From Lactobacillus crispatus (GTDB taxonomy: Bacteria; Bacillota; Bacilli; Lactobacillales; Lactobacillaceae): a stretch of DNA of 64,000 bases. The notes under the pieces were generated by a model. It was not told the DNA's origin. It saw only the letters and a list, made by a program, of their open reading frames with translations, and ran no database searches. The position numbers were made by a program, and so were the translations under genes. The stretch spans positions 1,488,001-1,552,000 of the forward strand of contig NZ_CP072197.1 of NCBI RefSeq assembly GCF_018987235.1, written 5' to 3'. Each line of letters starts with the position of its first letter. Positions within the stretch are counted from its first letter, which is position 1. This document shows positions 23,190 through 33,176 of this stretch, piece by piece.

Positions 23190-24650
23190 TTAATACCAGG
23201 TATGTTTCATCCAGAATTTTTGTGCATTACGCCATGAACCATATCTGCCTTTTACATATTTATTTGCTACCCTTGTTTGATTCTTATGACTGTAATCACC
23301 ATTAAGATATTCTCTCTTTAATTGATAACGTCCATAAACACTTGGGTTAGCTGGGTTAACTGCGTCCCATCTACCTCCAGATTCTCTCTGAACAATCCAG
23401 TCACGTGCTTCAGATTCAGTTTTTGATAAGCCATCATCTTCTTCAGATTCTGCATCATTGTTCAAACCATCTTTAATTAATTTAATTGGGTCTTTCCAAG
23501 TACCATCATCTTTGTACGCAGAGAGCTCTGCGGTAGCAAAATCTTTTTTAGTTGCACCAATGTGAACGTGAGTAATACCATGTGCATTACTTGCTAAGTG
23601 ACCTATTTTATCTCCTACTGAAACTTTGTCGCCTACCTCTACCTTGACGTATTTCAAATCTGCTTCATCAAAGCCGAATTCCTGATAAATGACATTCCAA
23701 CCATCGGAGCCTTCTACCCAGACGTACATTCCTAGACTATCTTGAGTATGTCCTTGAAATGCAATTTTCTTAACGGTTCCACCATGAATTGCCAAAATAT
23801 CTTGTCCACCATATGGAACAGTACCAAAGTCAACACCATCATGAAAGCCACCTGTTCTTGTAGATGACTTACCAAATAATTGCTCACCTGAGATTGTATT
23901 ACCTGGTCCTTTTTTAGGAATTGACTTGAATGGCCACCCCCATTTGCCGCTTATTGGCTTACAATCTTCCTCAGCTGAATTATCTGAGCCACTAGACCCA
24001 TCACCTTTAGCTAGTGATTTATTGCCTTTCAAGGCATCATATTTTTTAGCTTGAGCTTCCATACCTGCTCGGTAATCACTTTCAGCTGCGGTATAGTATC
24101 CTGCTTTTTTCATTGCATGAGCATATTGAGCAACTGTAGCATCTTTTCCTAATCCAGCTTTTTTAAAACCATTCTGAACTGTTACAGCCCACTCGGTCGC
24201 AAAATCACTTAAGTTCTTGTAGTGAACGTAATTACCACCTTCACTACCACGGCTTTCACCTTTGGTACCGATAGTGCTTCCTTCTGAATAAGTCATACCA
24301 CCAAAGTTATGATCATGCTTGGCAACGGAACTATCACCATTACCTGTTTCTTGTCCCATTTGAGCAAAAAGCAATCTAGCACTAATCCCTGTTTTTTCAT
24401 GTACAGCATCTGCTATATGCATCATAGCTGTCTGCCCATACTTAGGTGATTCAATGACACTAATTCTTCCTTCTACTACCCCTCCTTGTTCTCCTCCTGT
24501 GTCACATTCATCATCTGTTGCAGCACCCATTGCTGCAATCAAAATTACAATAAAATATACAACTGATAAGACAGCTAAAATTCCTAATAAAAAAGCGGCT
24601 AATCCAGCCCATCTTTTTGTCTGTCTTAACCGCTTAATATTTGTTATCAT
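23190..24650 (-). CDS. VirB1-like three-domain cell-wall hydrolase
   Basis: 486 residues. One membrane anchor (about 14-42) is followed by a glucosaminidase-like domain (about 80-200, FAQMGQETGNGDSS then NFGGMTY), an M23 metallopeptidase domain (about 260-385; HDGVDFG, then HVHIGA) and a C-terminal SLT-like domain (about 405-486; ESGGRWDAVNPANPSVYGRY). It should open peptidoglycan locally for the conjugation channel, like VirB1/PrgK proteins. Two domains are usual; the third, resembling aggregation-promoting/resuscitation-type muralytic domains of lactobacilli, is an addition. It shares one base with the VirB4 stop region. Confidence 0.85.
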   Translation of the reverse strand: MITNIKRLRQTKRWAGLAAFLLGILAVLSVVYFIVILIAAMGAATDDECDTGGEQGGVVEGRISVIESPKYGQTAMMHIADAVHEKTGISARLLFAQMGQETGNGDSSVAKHDHNFGGMTYSEGSTIGTKGESRGSEGGNYVHYKNLSDFATEWAVTVQNGFKKAGLGKDATVAQYAHAMKKAGYYTAAESDYRAGMEAQAKKYDALKGNKSLAKGDGSSGSDNSAEEDCKPISGKWGWPFKSIPKKGPGNTISGEQLFGKSSTRTGGFHDGVDFGTVPYGGQDILAIHGGTVKKIAFQGHTQDSLGMYVWVEGSDGWNVIYQEFGFDEADLKYVKVEVGDKVSVGDKIGHLASNAHGITHVHIGATKKDFATAELSAYKDDGTWKDPIKLIKDGLNNDAESEEDDGLSKTESEARDWIVQRESGGRWDAVNPANPSVYGRYQLKREYLNGDYSHKNQTRVANKYVKGRYGSWRNAQKFWMKHTWY

Positions 24651-26659
24651 TATTGACCACCTGCAAAAATTTCAAGTTGTCGTTCAGATGGTTTCATCTT
24701 GACTTGATATCTTTCTCTTCCTCCCATCGTGACAATTGCTTGTCCTGTCTGCAAGTCAGGAATGTTACTGTAATCTGAACTATTTAACGCTTCGCCTAAT
24801 AGACTTTTAATTTTCTTAAGTTGAGATGGATCCATACTCATTAGCCATTTGTATTGGCAAAGTTCAAATACCACCTTTAAGCTTGATAGTTGAGCTGATT
24901 CTACTGAATCGGGAACCATTTCTTCTGGTGATTGTGTTGCAAATATAATACCTGCATTAAACTTTCTCATTTCTCGTTCAAAGTTTTTAACATAATCAAC
25001 CGCAAAAATATTTTCATAATTTATGATGTTATGACATTCATCCAGGAACACATCAAAATACTGTACATCTTGACGTGTGATTTTTCCTGCCTTTAACAGA
25101 GCATTCTGTTTTCTACCATTTATCAATGCATGACTCCAAATCAAACTTAGAGCCATATACAATTGTGCCTGATAAACATTTTGGTTCATTGTTGAAATGG
25201 CTGAAGAATCAAATAGCAAAAGCTTAGTATCTGTTAAATCTCTCATTGTAGAATAGCCATCAAATAATTGACCGTAATTTTCAATCATTGATTCCAATGC
25301 TACCTTGATTTTCTCATAAGTTCTTATTCTTTCAGCTGTGAATTGATGTTGCTGATAGTACATTGGCGTAGCCAACTTTTTTAGCCAATTTAAAAACTGA
25401 CTAAAAGTTGGATATTTTTTACTATCTAAGTTAGTAATTTTTATATTTTCTTTGTTTTGTTGAAAATTTCTAGGTAATAATCCCATGTCTACATAAAATC
25501 CACGTAACAATGAATCAAATTCTTGCATTTCAATATTTGCAAAGGATCCCTTATTAATCATTTGAAATAAGATATCAACCTTAGAAATATGTTGATAAAA
25601 GCTTGATAGTTCATCAACTTTACCAGTATTTTCATCTACAGTAGTCGCCATTACTTCAAGTGGATTAATCATACCTTCTGACCCATCCAAGCTAACCACG
25701 GTTCCACCATAATGTTTAATCAAGGGAATATATTCCTTAGTTTTGTCGATCCCCCGAAAGTACATATTTCTTGCTATTGAACCTTCAACAAGCATTTTCA
25801 TTAAAGTTGATTTTCCTGCACCCATCTTCCCTAAAATCATCATGTTAAATGATCTTCTAATATTGGTTGATCTAAATTGATCAAAATAAAAGGCTCCTCC
25901 AGTTGAAGTACGACCTAACCAAACACCTCTTGGATCTTTTAAACTTTGAGCAGAAAATGGATTACCAGCACCAACCGTTAAAGCAGGAATTGGTTGTTCT
26001 GGCAATGCTGCCAAATCTTTTTCTTGTTCTGATAGGGGCAATGCCATTGACTTAAACTGCTTATCTTGCATAAACATATAAACTGCAACATTATAACCTT
26101 CACCCCGAAGTTTGCCACGAAGATTAGACACCGATTGATCTAATGCTTCAATGGTTGGAGCATAAACAAAAATTCTAGTTAGCATCAATTTAGGAATTTC
26201 ACCGCCTTGGCTTAATTCCAATGCATACTTTTCTAGTGATTGCATATCCTTTTGTGCATTTAATGCATCAGTAGCTTTTCTCGCATTAACTTGTCTATCA
26301 GCTAATTCTTCAATTGACCTGTTCAGTTGTCGCTTAATTTCATAGCCAGAATCAGTTTTTACATCAATTGTAGTTAACGTTGAATCATTCAATGCCACTT
26401 GAGTCATCCAAAGTAATAATGGATCGTTAGGATAATGAATTACCGATAAACAAGCCGCATATCCATCACTAGCAATTGCATAATTGTCTGCAAAAGTAAT
26501 CCCGCCTTGTGGCTGGACTTCTGCTAAAAATTTGGTATTATAACCATTTTTTTGCAGTTCTCTTTGCTTTTTTAAACTAGTAACCTGTCTTGGATTTAAC
26601 TTTACAGTTACTTTTTTCTTTTTATGTTTCTTTGCTTTCAATAAACTAGAAATTCGCAT
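24650..26659 (-). CDS. VirB4-family T4SS ATPase
   Basis: 669 residues. Walker A is ILGKMGAGKSTLM (about residue 273) and Walker B is VFLDECHN (about 538), with the C-terminal block ATQSPEEM of VirB4/TraC ATPases. It powers assembly and substrate transfer at the membrane. The usual N-terminal VirB4 domain appears to be supplied in part by the separate 207-residue gene just upstream (10-base gap). Confidence 0.92.
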   Translation of the reverse strand: MRISSLLKAKKHKKKKVTVKLNPRQVTSLKKQRELQKNGYNTKFLAEVQPQGGITFADNYAIASDGYAACLSVIHYPNDPLLLWMTQVALNDSTLTTIDVKTDSGYEIKRQLNRSIEELADRQVNARKATDALNAQKDMQSLEKYALELSQGGEIPKLMLTRIFVYAPTIEALDQSVSNLRGKLRGEGYNVAVYMFMQDKQFKSMALPLSEQEKDLAALPEQPIPALTVGAGNPFSAQSLKDPRGVWLGRTSTGGAFYFDQFRSTNIRRSFNMMILGKMGAGKSTLMKMLVEGSIARNMYFRGIDKTKEYIPLIKHYGGTVVSLDGSEGMINPLEVMATTVDENTGKVDELSSFYQHISKVDILFQMINKGSFANIEMQEFDSLLRGFYVDMGLLPRNFQQNKENIKITNLDSKKYPTFSQFLNWLKKLATPMYYQQHQFTAERIRTYEKIKVALESMIENYGQLFDGYSTMRDLTDTKLLLFDSSAISTMNQNVYQAQLYMALSLIWSHALINGRKQNALLKAGKITRQDVQYFDVFLDECHNIINYENIFAVDYVKNFEREMRKFNAGIIFATQSPEEMVPDSVESAQLSSLKVVFELCQYKWLMSMDPSQLKKIKSLLGEALNSSDYSNIPDLQTGQAIVTMGGRERYQVKMKPSERQLEIFAGGQ

Positions 26660-26669
26660 TTTTTCTCCC

Positions 26670-27293
26670 TTACTTACTATTCAAATTATTTTCTCTAAAG
26701 AGTACCTTAACTGTTTCCTTATAGTTCAATGGTCTTAATCCCATTAATCCCTGATCAGCAAATTGAGCGGTTCTAGTGTTAACTCTAATATCGTGCAAAT
26801 CTTCTCCAAAAATCATAATGTAAAACTGCACATCAGAGTAATCTTCTGTATTTCTTGACAGCATTACTGATTGCAACAACATTTCATTAACTAATCGTAA
26901 ACGCATTTTTTCATATCTGGTTTTGGGTGAACGAATCCCATTCTTTAAATGGCGAAAATACTGTTGTTGTTCACTAGTATCAATTCTCGTCGACATGACT
27001 ACAATTTTATAATCGTTGCTATAAATCCGATTAAATGTAGTAAATGAATCTAGGTATTTACTTCTGGTTTCATCATCAAGTGAATATAAATCTGTCGAAT
27101 GTACACGCAAATAGCGTGCTTGGGTGCCATCTACTAAATCAAGTATCCCGTCTTTTGAGCAGTTACTATAGCCCAAGTATTCAACTATTGATTGATCTCT
27201 TGCATCTTGTCTTGATCCTTTATCTAAGCCAAAAGCTCTAAACAAGCTAGGAGCTTTGCTCCTACTGTTTCTACTTTTTCTTTTTGTTCGCAT
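26670..27293 (-). CDS. VirB4 N-terminal-domain-like protein, separate gene
   Basis: 207 residues, soluble, with a basic N-terminus. The block YLRVHSTDLYSLDDETRSKYL, followed by YKIVVMSTRID, resembles the N-terminal region of VirB4/TraE proteins that here precedes the ATPase gene by 10 bases. It overlaps the PrgI-like gene by 23 bases. Gram-positive elements often have such a separate gene between PrgI and VirB4. No catalytic motif. Confidence 0.6.
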   Translation of the reverse strand: MRTKRKSRNSRSKAPSLFRAFGLDKGSRQDARDQSIVEYLGYSNCSKDGILDLVDGTQARYLRVHSTDLYSLDDETRSKYLDSFTTFNRIYSNDYKIVVMSTRIDTSEQQQYFRHLKNGIRSPKTRYEKMRLRLVNEMLLQSVMLSRNTEDYSDVQFYIMIFGEDLHDIRVNTRTAQFADQGLMGLRPLNYKETVKVLFRENNLNSK

Positions 27294-27597
27294 TATTTTC
27301 TCCTTCTAAAAATAATGGATAATATCTGCTTTGGTCTTGTCGCATAATGCTTAACAAAACACGATAATTTCTAATCTTTGGTGCTAATGGGGTTCGCATT
27401 ACTAGCAGAATTCCTACTACAACTCCAAAACCTGTCATTACTAATTGCCAAGTCGGTTGTAAATTAAATAGAAAAGAAATTTGTTGTCCTGCCATACCCC
27501 CAATGAAAAGAGCAAAAACATCAAACATATCTAGGAAAAAGATTTGGATAGATACATTAGTTGACTTAGGAATCATTATTTTTTGATATTTATCCAT
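27271..27597 (-). CDS. PrgI-family membrane protein
   Basis: 108 residues with two close membrane segments (about 24-44 and 52-70) and the conserved opening MDKYQKIMIPKSTN..., as in PrgI/TcpE-like proteins that precede VirB4 in Gram-positive T4SS operons. It is likely part of the inner-membrane channel platform. Confidence 0.75.
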   Translation of the reverse strand: MDKYQKIMIPKSTNVSIQIFFLDMFDVFALFIGGMAGQQISFLFNLQPTWQLVMTGFGVVVGILLVMRTPLAPKIRNYRVLLSIMRQDQSRYYPLFLEGENNANKKKK

Positions 27598-27600
27598 GCA

Positions 27601-30315
27601 CTAATCCTTTCTTCTGCTATCTCCATGACCTAATTTGCCAATGTTGGTAGAACTTGGTGATTTAGTTTCAGCAGAGTTTTCAACTTGCTGATTGATTGTG
27701 GTCTTATCATGCTTAATTTCAGTCACCGTGTTAGTATTGCCTTGAGTTTCAACGGTTCTATTAGTGTTTGAAGGTACGCTGCTCTTCATAGCATCCTTCA
27801 CACTACTCATTCCTTGATTGCCTACATCATGAGTAGATACTTCAGTTCTGCCAGCCTTTCTTTCAATATCTACATGGTTGGTACCAGCAGTTTCAGTTAC
27901 TTTACTATGACTGTCTTGTCCCTTAAAGTCTGAAACATTGCTTAAGTGTCTACCGCCTTCACCAACTGGTTTTGGCGGTGTGGTTTGTTGATTTGAACGG
28001 TGTTGACTTGCTAACTTACTAGTGGATTTTTGAGTATCTCTCAAGCTTGGTAATTCATCGACCGCATTACTACTTGTTGGTGAGCTTGAAGAGCTATTTG
28101 CTTCACCACGCTTTGAACCTGAACCAGTAACTGAAGCACTGTTAGTTCTAGGATCATTTGCTGTTTCTTTTTTACCAGTCTTTGAACCATTCGTTGCTTC
28201 ACCAACTGTGGTATTTGGAATTTTTGCATCATTACCAGTTGTCTTAGCTCCACCTGTTGACTTAATAGAGCCGTCAGTTGAACTTTCCTTAGCAGCATTT
28301 GATTTAGGCTTGCTATCATCGGTCTTAATGCCTTGGTTTTGAATATTATCAGGTTTAACTGATGTATTCTTACCTTGGTCATTTACATTTTTAGCTGAAT
28401 CAACATTGCTTGTTGCAACTGTTTCTTTCTTGCCATCATAGTTTGGATTTCCTACAAATGAAGTATCACGTCCAATACCTGTTGGTTCTGCACTGCCACC
28501 ATTCTTTTCAGCTCTGTTTTGCATGTATGGATTATGATGTAAAGTGTTGTACTGATTATCAGTTAAACCACCATTTCTCATCATTCTAGCGGCTTCATCT
28601 TGTACAGTTTCAGATACAGCGCCAGAATTTACTGCCCTGTTCCAATCAACTGCACTGCCACCATTCTGCTTAAAGTCGCTATGAGCTGAACGAAAGGCTC
28701 TTCTTGCATAACTGCCAGCTTGTTTTGCTTCACTATTGCTTGCTCCATTTTCTTTAGCAATAGCCTTAGTAGAGCTACCAGCTTGCCAAGCTTGAGCTTC
28801 ACCAATCGCTGCCCCTGCTAACTTACCAGAACCTCTGGCAACTCCAACAGCGCCTTCAGCTAAATTTTTACCTTTACCAGCAATATATTCAGTTGCTGCA
28901 ATTCCTCCAGCAACTTTACTCCAACCTTGCTTAAGTCCAGTATCCAAACCAAAGAATTTTTGCACCTTGCTTGAACCTTCCCAAAGTGCCCAAGTTAAAG
29001 CAATCATTCCAACTGCATATAAATAAGGATTATCATGAATCTTTCCTGCATCTGATGAACTCATCCACACGGCTACAATTCTATAGAACGCTAATTCAAA
29101 GCCTTGGAATGCAATTAACAACGCTGAACTAAAAATATCTTGTACCGCAGCTTTAGTACGCTTTCCAGTTTCCAAATCAGTGGAGAAAATAATGATTGAT
29201 AATACTTGCATAATTGCCAATTCCACGAATGCTCTTACTGAAACAAAGCAAACTAGTAAGAAGGCAACTGTCATTGAAAGTAAGGCAACTACAACTGGGA
29301 AAAATTGTACTGAATATCGTTCATATCCACCGTTAAAAATTTTGAAAAAGGCAGTATTGCTTTGACTTACTTGGGTTGCATAATATCCTGAATATGCTTT
29401 TCCCTTTACATTTGATTTCGTACCAACGCCTGTAGGAGCTAATTTATAACGCAAATTGTCAGGATCCCATGCTGGTTTTTCCTTAGACTTATTTGCTTTA
29501 TTACTTAATTTCTCAGCTAAATCAGCTGAAATAGTAGTTGATAAATCGCCTGATGTTGCAGTATCAAAATCAGACTTGTTCATAGCAAATGAACCATAGT
29601 GAACATCTTTTTGTCTCTGGTCTTTAATTTCACCATTTTTATCTTTAGAAACACCTTCCCATTTGGTATTAGTATCCCCATTATTGATTTTGAAGCCACT
29701 AAAATTATTAGCTATGATTGCTAATAGGTCATTAGAATTGGCTTGTACTACCTGATATGGCAAGCTTGACGTCCCTTTATCATTATCAGCCTGTACAAAG
29801 CCTTTATATACACCTGTAGACTGATCAACCACCCAATTTGTAATTGGCTGAATATTTCCGATTAAGAACGCTGAAATTGCTAATTGCCAAACGACATTTT
29901 TTAATTGAGGAGCTTTACTTGAGGTACCAATTTTAATTCCGATCCAAGTTAAGGTTAAAATCATCAACCCTGCAGCAATTCCCATTACCCCATTAATTAA
30001 ATTAGTATTTAATCCTGTGGATTTTAAGATTCCTGAGAAATCCAAACTATCTGTTGCTAGTTCACTTGCCCAATTGGCAAATCCATAAAAGATCTTAACT
30101 ATGCCCCATTTTGTCTGATTCAAAATACGTCCCAAAAAATCATCATAATGTAAATAAGGTGCCGCATTTTGTAGAGCTTCAGTTACTTTTTGTAATTTGG
30201 CTGGATCATAATCACCTGAATTGGTTGATTTTTGCCACCAATCTACCAAACCACTAAAAATATCAAGATACTTAGGATTGATGAAACTAGTTAAATAGAA
30301 TAACCAATTTGTCAT
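27601..30315 (-). CDS. VirB6/TrbL-like polytopic channel protein with Ser/Thr/Asn-rich tail
   Basis: 904 residues. The N-terminal half has several membrane segments (about 113-130, 148-165, 345-370 and 375-440); an extracytoplasmic loop with many Ser/Asn/Lys lies between. From about 500 to the end the protein is hydrophilic and repetitive in composition (S, T, N, G), probably a disordered cytoplasmic or surface tail. Position between PrgI and the coupling protein matches VirB6/PrgH-type proteins. A terminator hairpin lies just before its ribosome site. Confidence 0.8.
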   Translation of the reverse strand: MTNWLFYLTSFINPKYLDIFSGLVDWWQKSTNSGDYDPAKLQKVTEALQNAAPYLHYDDFLGRILNQTKWGIVKIFYGFANWASELATDSLDFSGILKSTGLNTNLINGVMGIAAGLMILTLTWIGIKIGTSSKAPQLKNVVWQLAISAFLIGNIQPITNWVVDQSTGVYKGFVQADNDKGTSSLPYQVVQANSNDLLAIIANNFSGFKINNGDTNTKWEGVSKDKNGEIKDQRQKDVHYGSFAMNKSDFDTATSGDLSTTISADLAEKLSNKANKSKEKPAWDPDNLRYKLAPTGVGTKSNVKGKAYSGYYATQVSQSNTAFFKIFNGGYERYSVQFFPVVVALLSMTVAFLLVCFVSVRAFVELAIMQVLSIIIFSTDLETGKRTKAAVQDIFSSALLIAFQGFELAFYRIVAVWMSSSDAGKIHDNPYLYAVGMIALTWALWEGSSKVQKFFGLDTGLKQGWSKVAGGIAATEYIAGKGKNLAEGAVGVARGSGKLAGAAIGEAQAWQAGSSTKAIAKENGASNSEAKQAGSYARRAFRSAHSDFKQNGGSAVDWNRAVNSGAVSETVQDEAARMMRNGGLTDNQYNTLHHNPYMQNRAEKNGGSAEPTGIGRDTSFVGNPNYDGKKETVATSNVDSAKNVNDQGKNTSVKPDNIQNQGIKTDDSKPKSNAAKESSTDGSIKSTGGAKTTGNDAKIPNTTVGEATNGSKTGKKETANDPRTNSASVTGSGSKRGEANSSSSSPTSSNAVDELPSLRDTQKSTSKLASQHRSNQQTTPPKPVGEGGRHLSNVSDFKGQDSHSKVTETAGTNHVDIERKAGRTEVSTHDVGNQGMSSVKDAMKSSVPSNTNRTVETQGNTNTVTEIKHDKTTINQQVENSAETKSPSSTNIGKLGHGDSRRKD

Positions 30316-30336
30316 TAATTTTTCCTTTCTTTAAAC

Positions 30337-30370
30337 AAAAAGATAAGTAGTCATTATCGCTACTTATCTT
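30337..30370 (-). terminator. Intra-operon terminator between VirD4 and VirB6-like genes
   Basis: AAGATAAGTAG ... CTACTTATCTTTTTG on the minus strand. The 11-bp stem overlaps the end of the coupling-protein gene and ends about 10 bases before the next ribosome site. Confidence 0.8.
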
Positions 30371-33176
30371 GATAATATTCATTAAAGCTTTGGCTAAATT
30401 CCTGTGTTAACTCATTCTTTTCCTTGTTCTTATCTTCTAATTTTTTATCTTTATAGATGATATTAACAAAAGCTATTGAACTTGGTTTTTGTCCTTCAGG
30501 CACATCTTTTAATTTTATAGCCTCGTTCAATATTGCTTGTTTTGTTCCATCACTAATATCACCATCATGTTCCGTTAACCAGTTCGTGATAAATGGTGGA
30601 ATCTGATTTTCTTCTTCCTTTAAAGACTTCTTCATTTCTTGTTCTTCTTTAGCATCTTTAGTAGTTGCTTGAACATTTGCGTCACTTTGATGATATTGGT
30701 TATACGCCTGCAAAGCCAAATTTTCTTCTTCTACTACTGCATTTCCATCTTCATCTTGTTTGGTAACTTGCTCAGTCCAAGTTAACCATTTGCTCCAATC
30801 GATTTCTAATGCTTTTAAATTAATATTGGCGTGTGCATCAATCTTTTCAACTAAATCTGGATTAGTTTTAGGATTAAAGTCATCAGTTAAGAATGTATGT
30901 GCAAACGGCATTAATGTTTTTCCTGTGTTAAAAATAGGATGTGAAACTACCGCCCAGCCCCATTTATTCATTCTTGTTAAAGGTCTCAAAACTAATCTTT
31001 CACCGCCAGCTAAATGTTCTAATCGTTCTGGTAGTATCAACGGTACTTTATCTACGCTAACACTAACATTTTTGGCTAAACCATTTTGATCTTTAGAAAT
31101 ATTGCTTGTCTCAATCGTTTTATTGCCACAAGCTTCTGAAAATTCTTTGTTAGTGGCTGAATCAGTAGACATAATCAAACATTTATTCTGACAATTTTCT
31201 TTAATAACTTGTCCGTCTTCTTTGCCATACTTACTGTAGAGCTGGGCATAAGACTGGATAACTAAAGTAAATAGAATATTACGACCTGCTGAAACTGTCA
31301 TAATCTGATCCATATTCTGCAGCGGAATCATACTACCAAACTCATCAAAAATACATTGTACTCGTCTAATTGTCTTTCCACCTTGAACCAGCCGACACTG
31401 ACGTGATAATTCTGTATATAATTGATTAACAAAAATTGTAGCTAGCAAGTTGTTTGAAGCATCTGAATCTGGAATTTTCATAAAGACTGCAATTGGCTTA
31501 TCACTATAATGCATCTTAAAGTTTTCCATCTTAATTTCAGGTTTTCCTACCTGACTTACTTCAACCTTTTTAACTTTAGGATTAATCTTTAACTTAAAAG
31601 TATTCTTCAAACGCTTATGTCCTGCAATAGCTTCAATTTCAACAAAGCTTCCTGTTTTTAGATTGACATCAAAGTTGTTTTCAACAAATCCTTTTTGACT
31701 AACACGAATCTCATTCGTTTTCAGTTTTTTATTATGATTATCTCTAAAATTGATTTTAATTAACTCACCATATAGTCGTTGATCAAGCAATTGAAACTCC
31801 AAATATTTTGGAAAACCAATTGATTTCATTTCTAGTGTGTTCATACTGGTCATGCGTGAGTTTTTCGGTAAAGTGAAAATATCTAGTTTCTGTACAACAG
31901 TTGAAAAAATTGAGCCTCTTGCCTTATCACCTGAGAAATTTGTGGAACCGAATTCTTTTTTAGCAATAGATCCCTGTTCCAAATGCTTAAAGTATTCACT
32001 TAAAACGTTGTGTTGAGTATATGGATCTGATGGATTAGTATAATCTATCTGTCCTAACTGATTAACTAAATCAGCGATATTTACAAAAGTAATATATTCT
32101 GGATGGGCTTTTTTATCTCTAAAGTTTTTAGGATTCATGCAATACTCAATCAAAGCAATAATCATACCATTAACAGCTGATTGTGCGCCGTCATTAACCC
32201 ACTTGTTTTGACCTGCTTGTTTATCAAAATAAAGCGAGTAGGTAATTGAGTTAACTAATTGCATTGCTCCTTCAACATCGCCCTGCTCCCAGCTTCTAAT
32301 GATTAACTGTAGCGGATTAAATGCGATTCCTTTGTTTGGGTCATCTAAATTTAATTCATAAACATCATAGCCACGCTTCCTCAACGTATTTACAGAAGCA
32401 ACATACAGTTCTCCTTTAGGATCATTCACGACTAGTGACGATTGTTTTTCAGCCCTACTTACTAGGTCGATTTGTTCTAATATAGTAGTTTCACCTTTAC
32501 CAGACCGTGAAGTACCAACAATCAAATTATGAACTGTACTTGTATCAATGAAATAATAGCCATGTTTAGTAATAAATGGAAATTTTTGGGTTAATCCTAA
32601 TCTATTAATGTGAGCAATGGGAAACCCACCAAAACCTTTAAAGCTAGGCTTTTTAGGATCTAACCCTGGTTGACTATGATCAGGCACTTTTACATAGGTG
32701 TCTTCTAATTCCTTAACTGTAGTAAAACGGGCATTTCCCTTTTGCCCATGAGCGACTTTTTGACTTTCAAAGTGAAATTTTTGACTTAACAATCCACCAA
32801 TAATTACGCTAGCAGCAAATACCTCTAAAATTTCCATGGGCTTCAACTGTGTCTTAAAGAAATTCAAGCCAGCTAATCCCACTTTATCTAAATCGAGACC
32901 ATTCGTGAATAAGTTATAGTTTTTACTTTTAGTTTGTAACATGACATTATGGAATGCTCCTAATAACCACATTATTACTAGAAAGATAAAAATTCCTATA
33001 ACCAACGTTGTTATCAGCTTCGTATAATTAAAATTAATATTGCTAGACTGCTTGTTTTCATTTTTGGGACGATGTAATTGTCTTTCAACTTGATACAAGC
33101 CCTTTTTTACAAGATTCTTTTCCTTGTTTCTAGCATTTTTTAGATTTATTCGTGATCTTCTTTTTTTAGTACGCAT
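30360..33176 (-). CDS. VirD4/TraG-type coupling protein
   Basis: 938 residues. Two N-terminal membrane segments (about 53-75 and 110-130), Walker A GTSRSGKGETT (about residue 225) and Walker B CIFDEFGS (about 610). A region of about 100 residues (about 455-555) is inserted between the motifs. The acidic C-terminal tail (about 790-938) may bind substrates. It recruits the relaxase-DNA complex, and potentially other exported proteins, to the channel. It overlaps the upstream gene by 11 bases. Confidence 0.92.
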   Translation of the reverse strand: MRTKKRRSRINLKNARNKEKNLVKKGLYQVERQLHRPKNENKQSSNINFNYTKLITTLVIGIFIFLVIMWLLGAFHNVMLQTKSKNYNLFTNGLDLDKVGLAGLNFFKTQLKPMEILEVFAASVIIGGLLSQKFHFESQKVAHGQKGNARFTTVKELEDTYVKVPDHSQPGLDPKKPSFKGFGGFPIAHINRLGLTQKFPFITKHGYYFIDTSTVHNLIVGTSRSGKGETTILEQIDLVSRAEKQSSLVVNDPKGELYVASVNTLRKRGYDVYELNLDDPNKGIAFNPLQLIIRSWEQGDVEGAMQLVNSITYSLYFDKQAGQNKWVNDGAQSAVNGMIIALIEYCMNPKNFRDKKAHPEYITFVNIADLVNQLGQIDYTNPSDPYTQHNVLSEYFKHLEQGSIAKKEFGSTNFSGDKARGSIFSTVVQKLDIFTLPKNSRMTSMNTLEMKSIGFPKYLEFQLLDQRLYGELIKINFRDNHNKKLKTNEIRVSQKGFVENNFDVNLKTGSFVEIEAIAGHKRLKNTFKLKINPKVKKVEVSQVGKPEIKMENFKMHYSDKPIAVFMKIPDSDASNNLLATIFVNQLYTELSRQCRLVQGGKTIRRVQCIFDEFGSMIPLQNMDQIMTVSAGRNILFTLVIQSYAQLYSKYGKEDGQVIKENCQNKCLIMSTDSATNKEFSEACGNKTIETSNISKDQNGLAKNVSVSVDKVPLILPERLEHLAGGERLVLRPLTRMNKWGWAVVSHPIFNTGKTLMPFAHTFLTDDFNPKTNPDLVEKIDAHANINLKALEIDWSKWLTWTEQVTKQDEDGNAVVEEENLALQAYNQYHQSDANVQATTKDAKEEQEMKKSLKEEENQIPPFITNWLTEHDGDISDGTKQAILNEAIKLKDVPEGQKPSSIAFVNIIYKDKKLEDKNKEKNELTQEFSQSFNEYYQDK

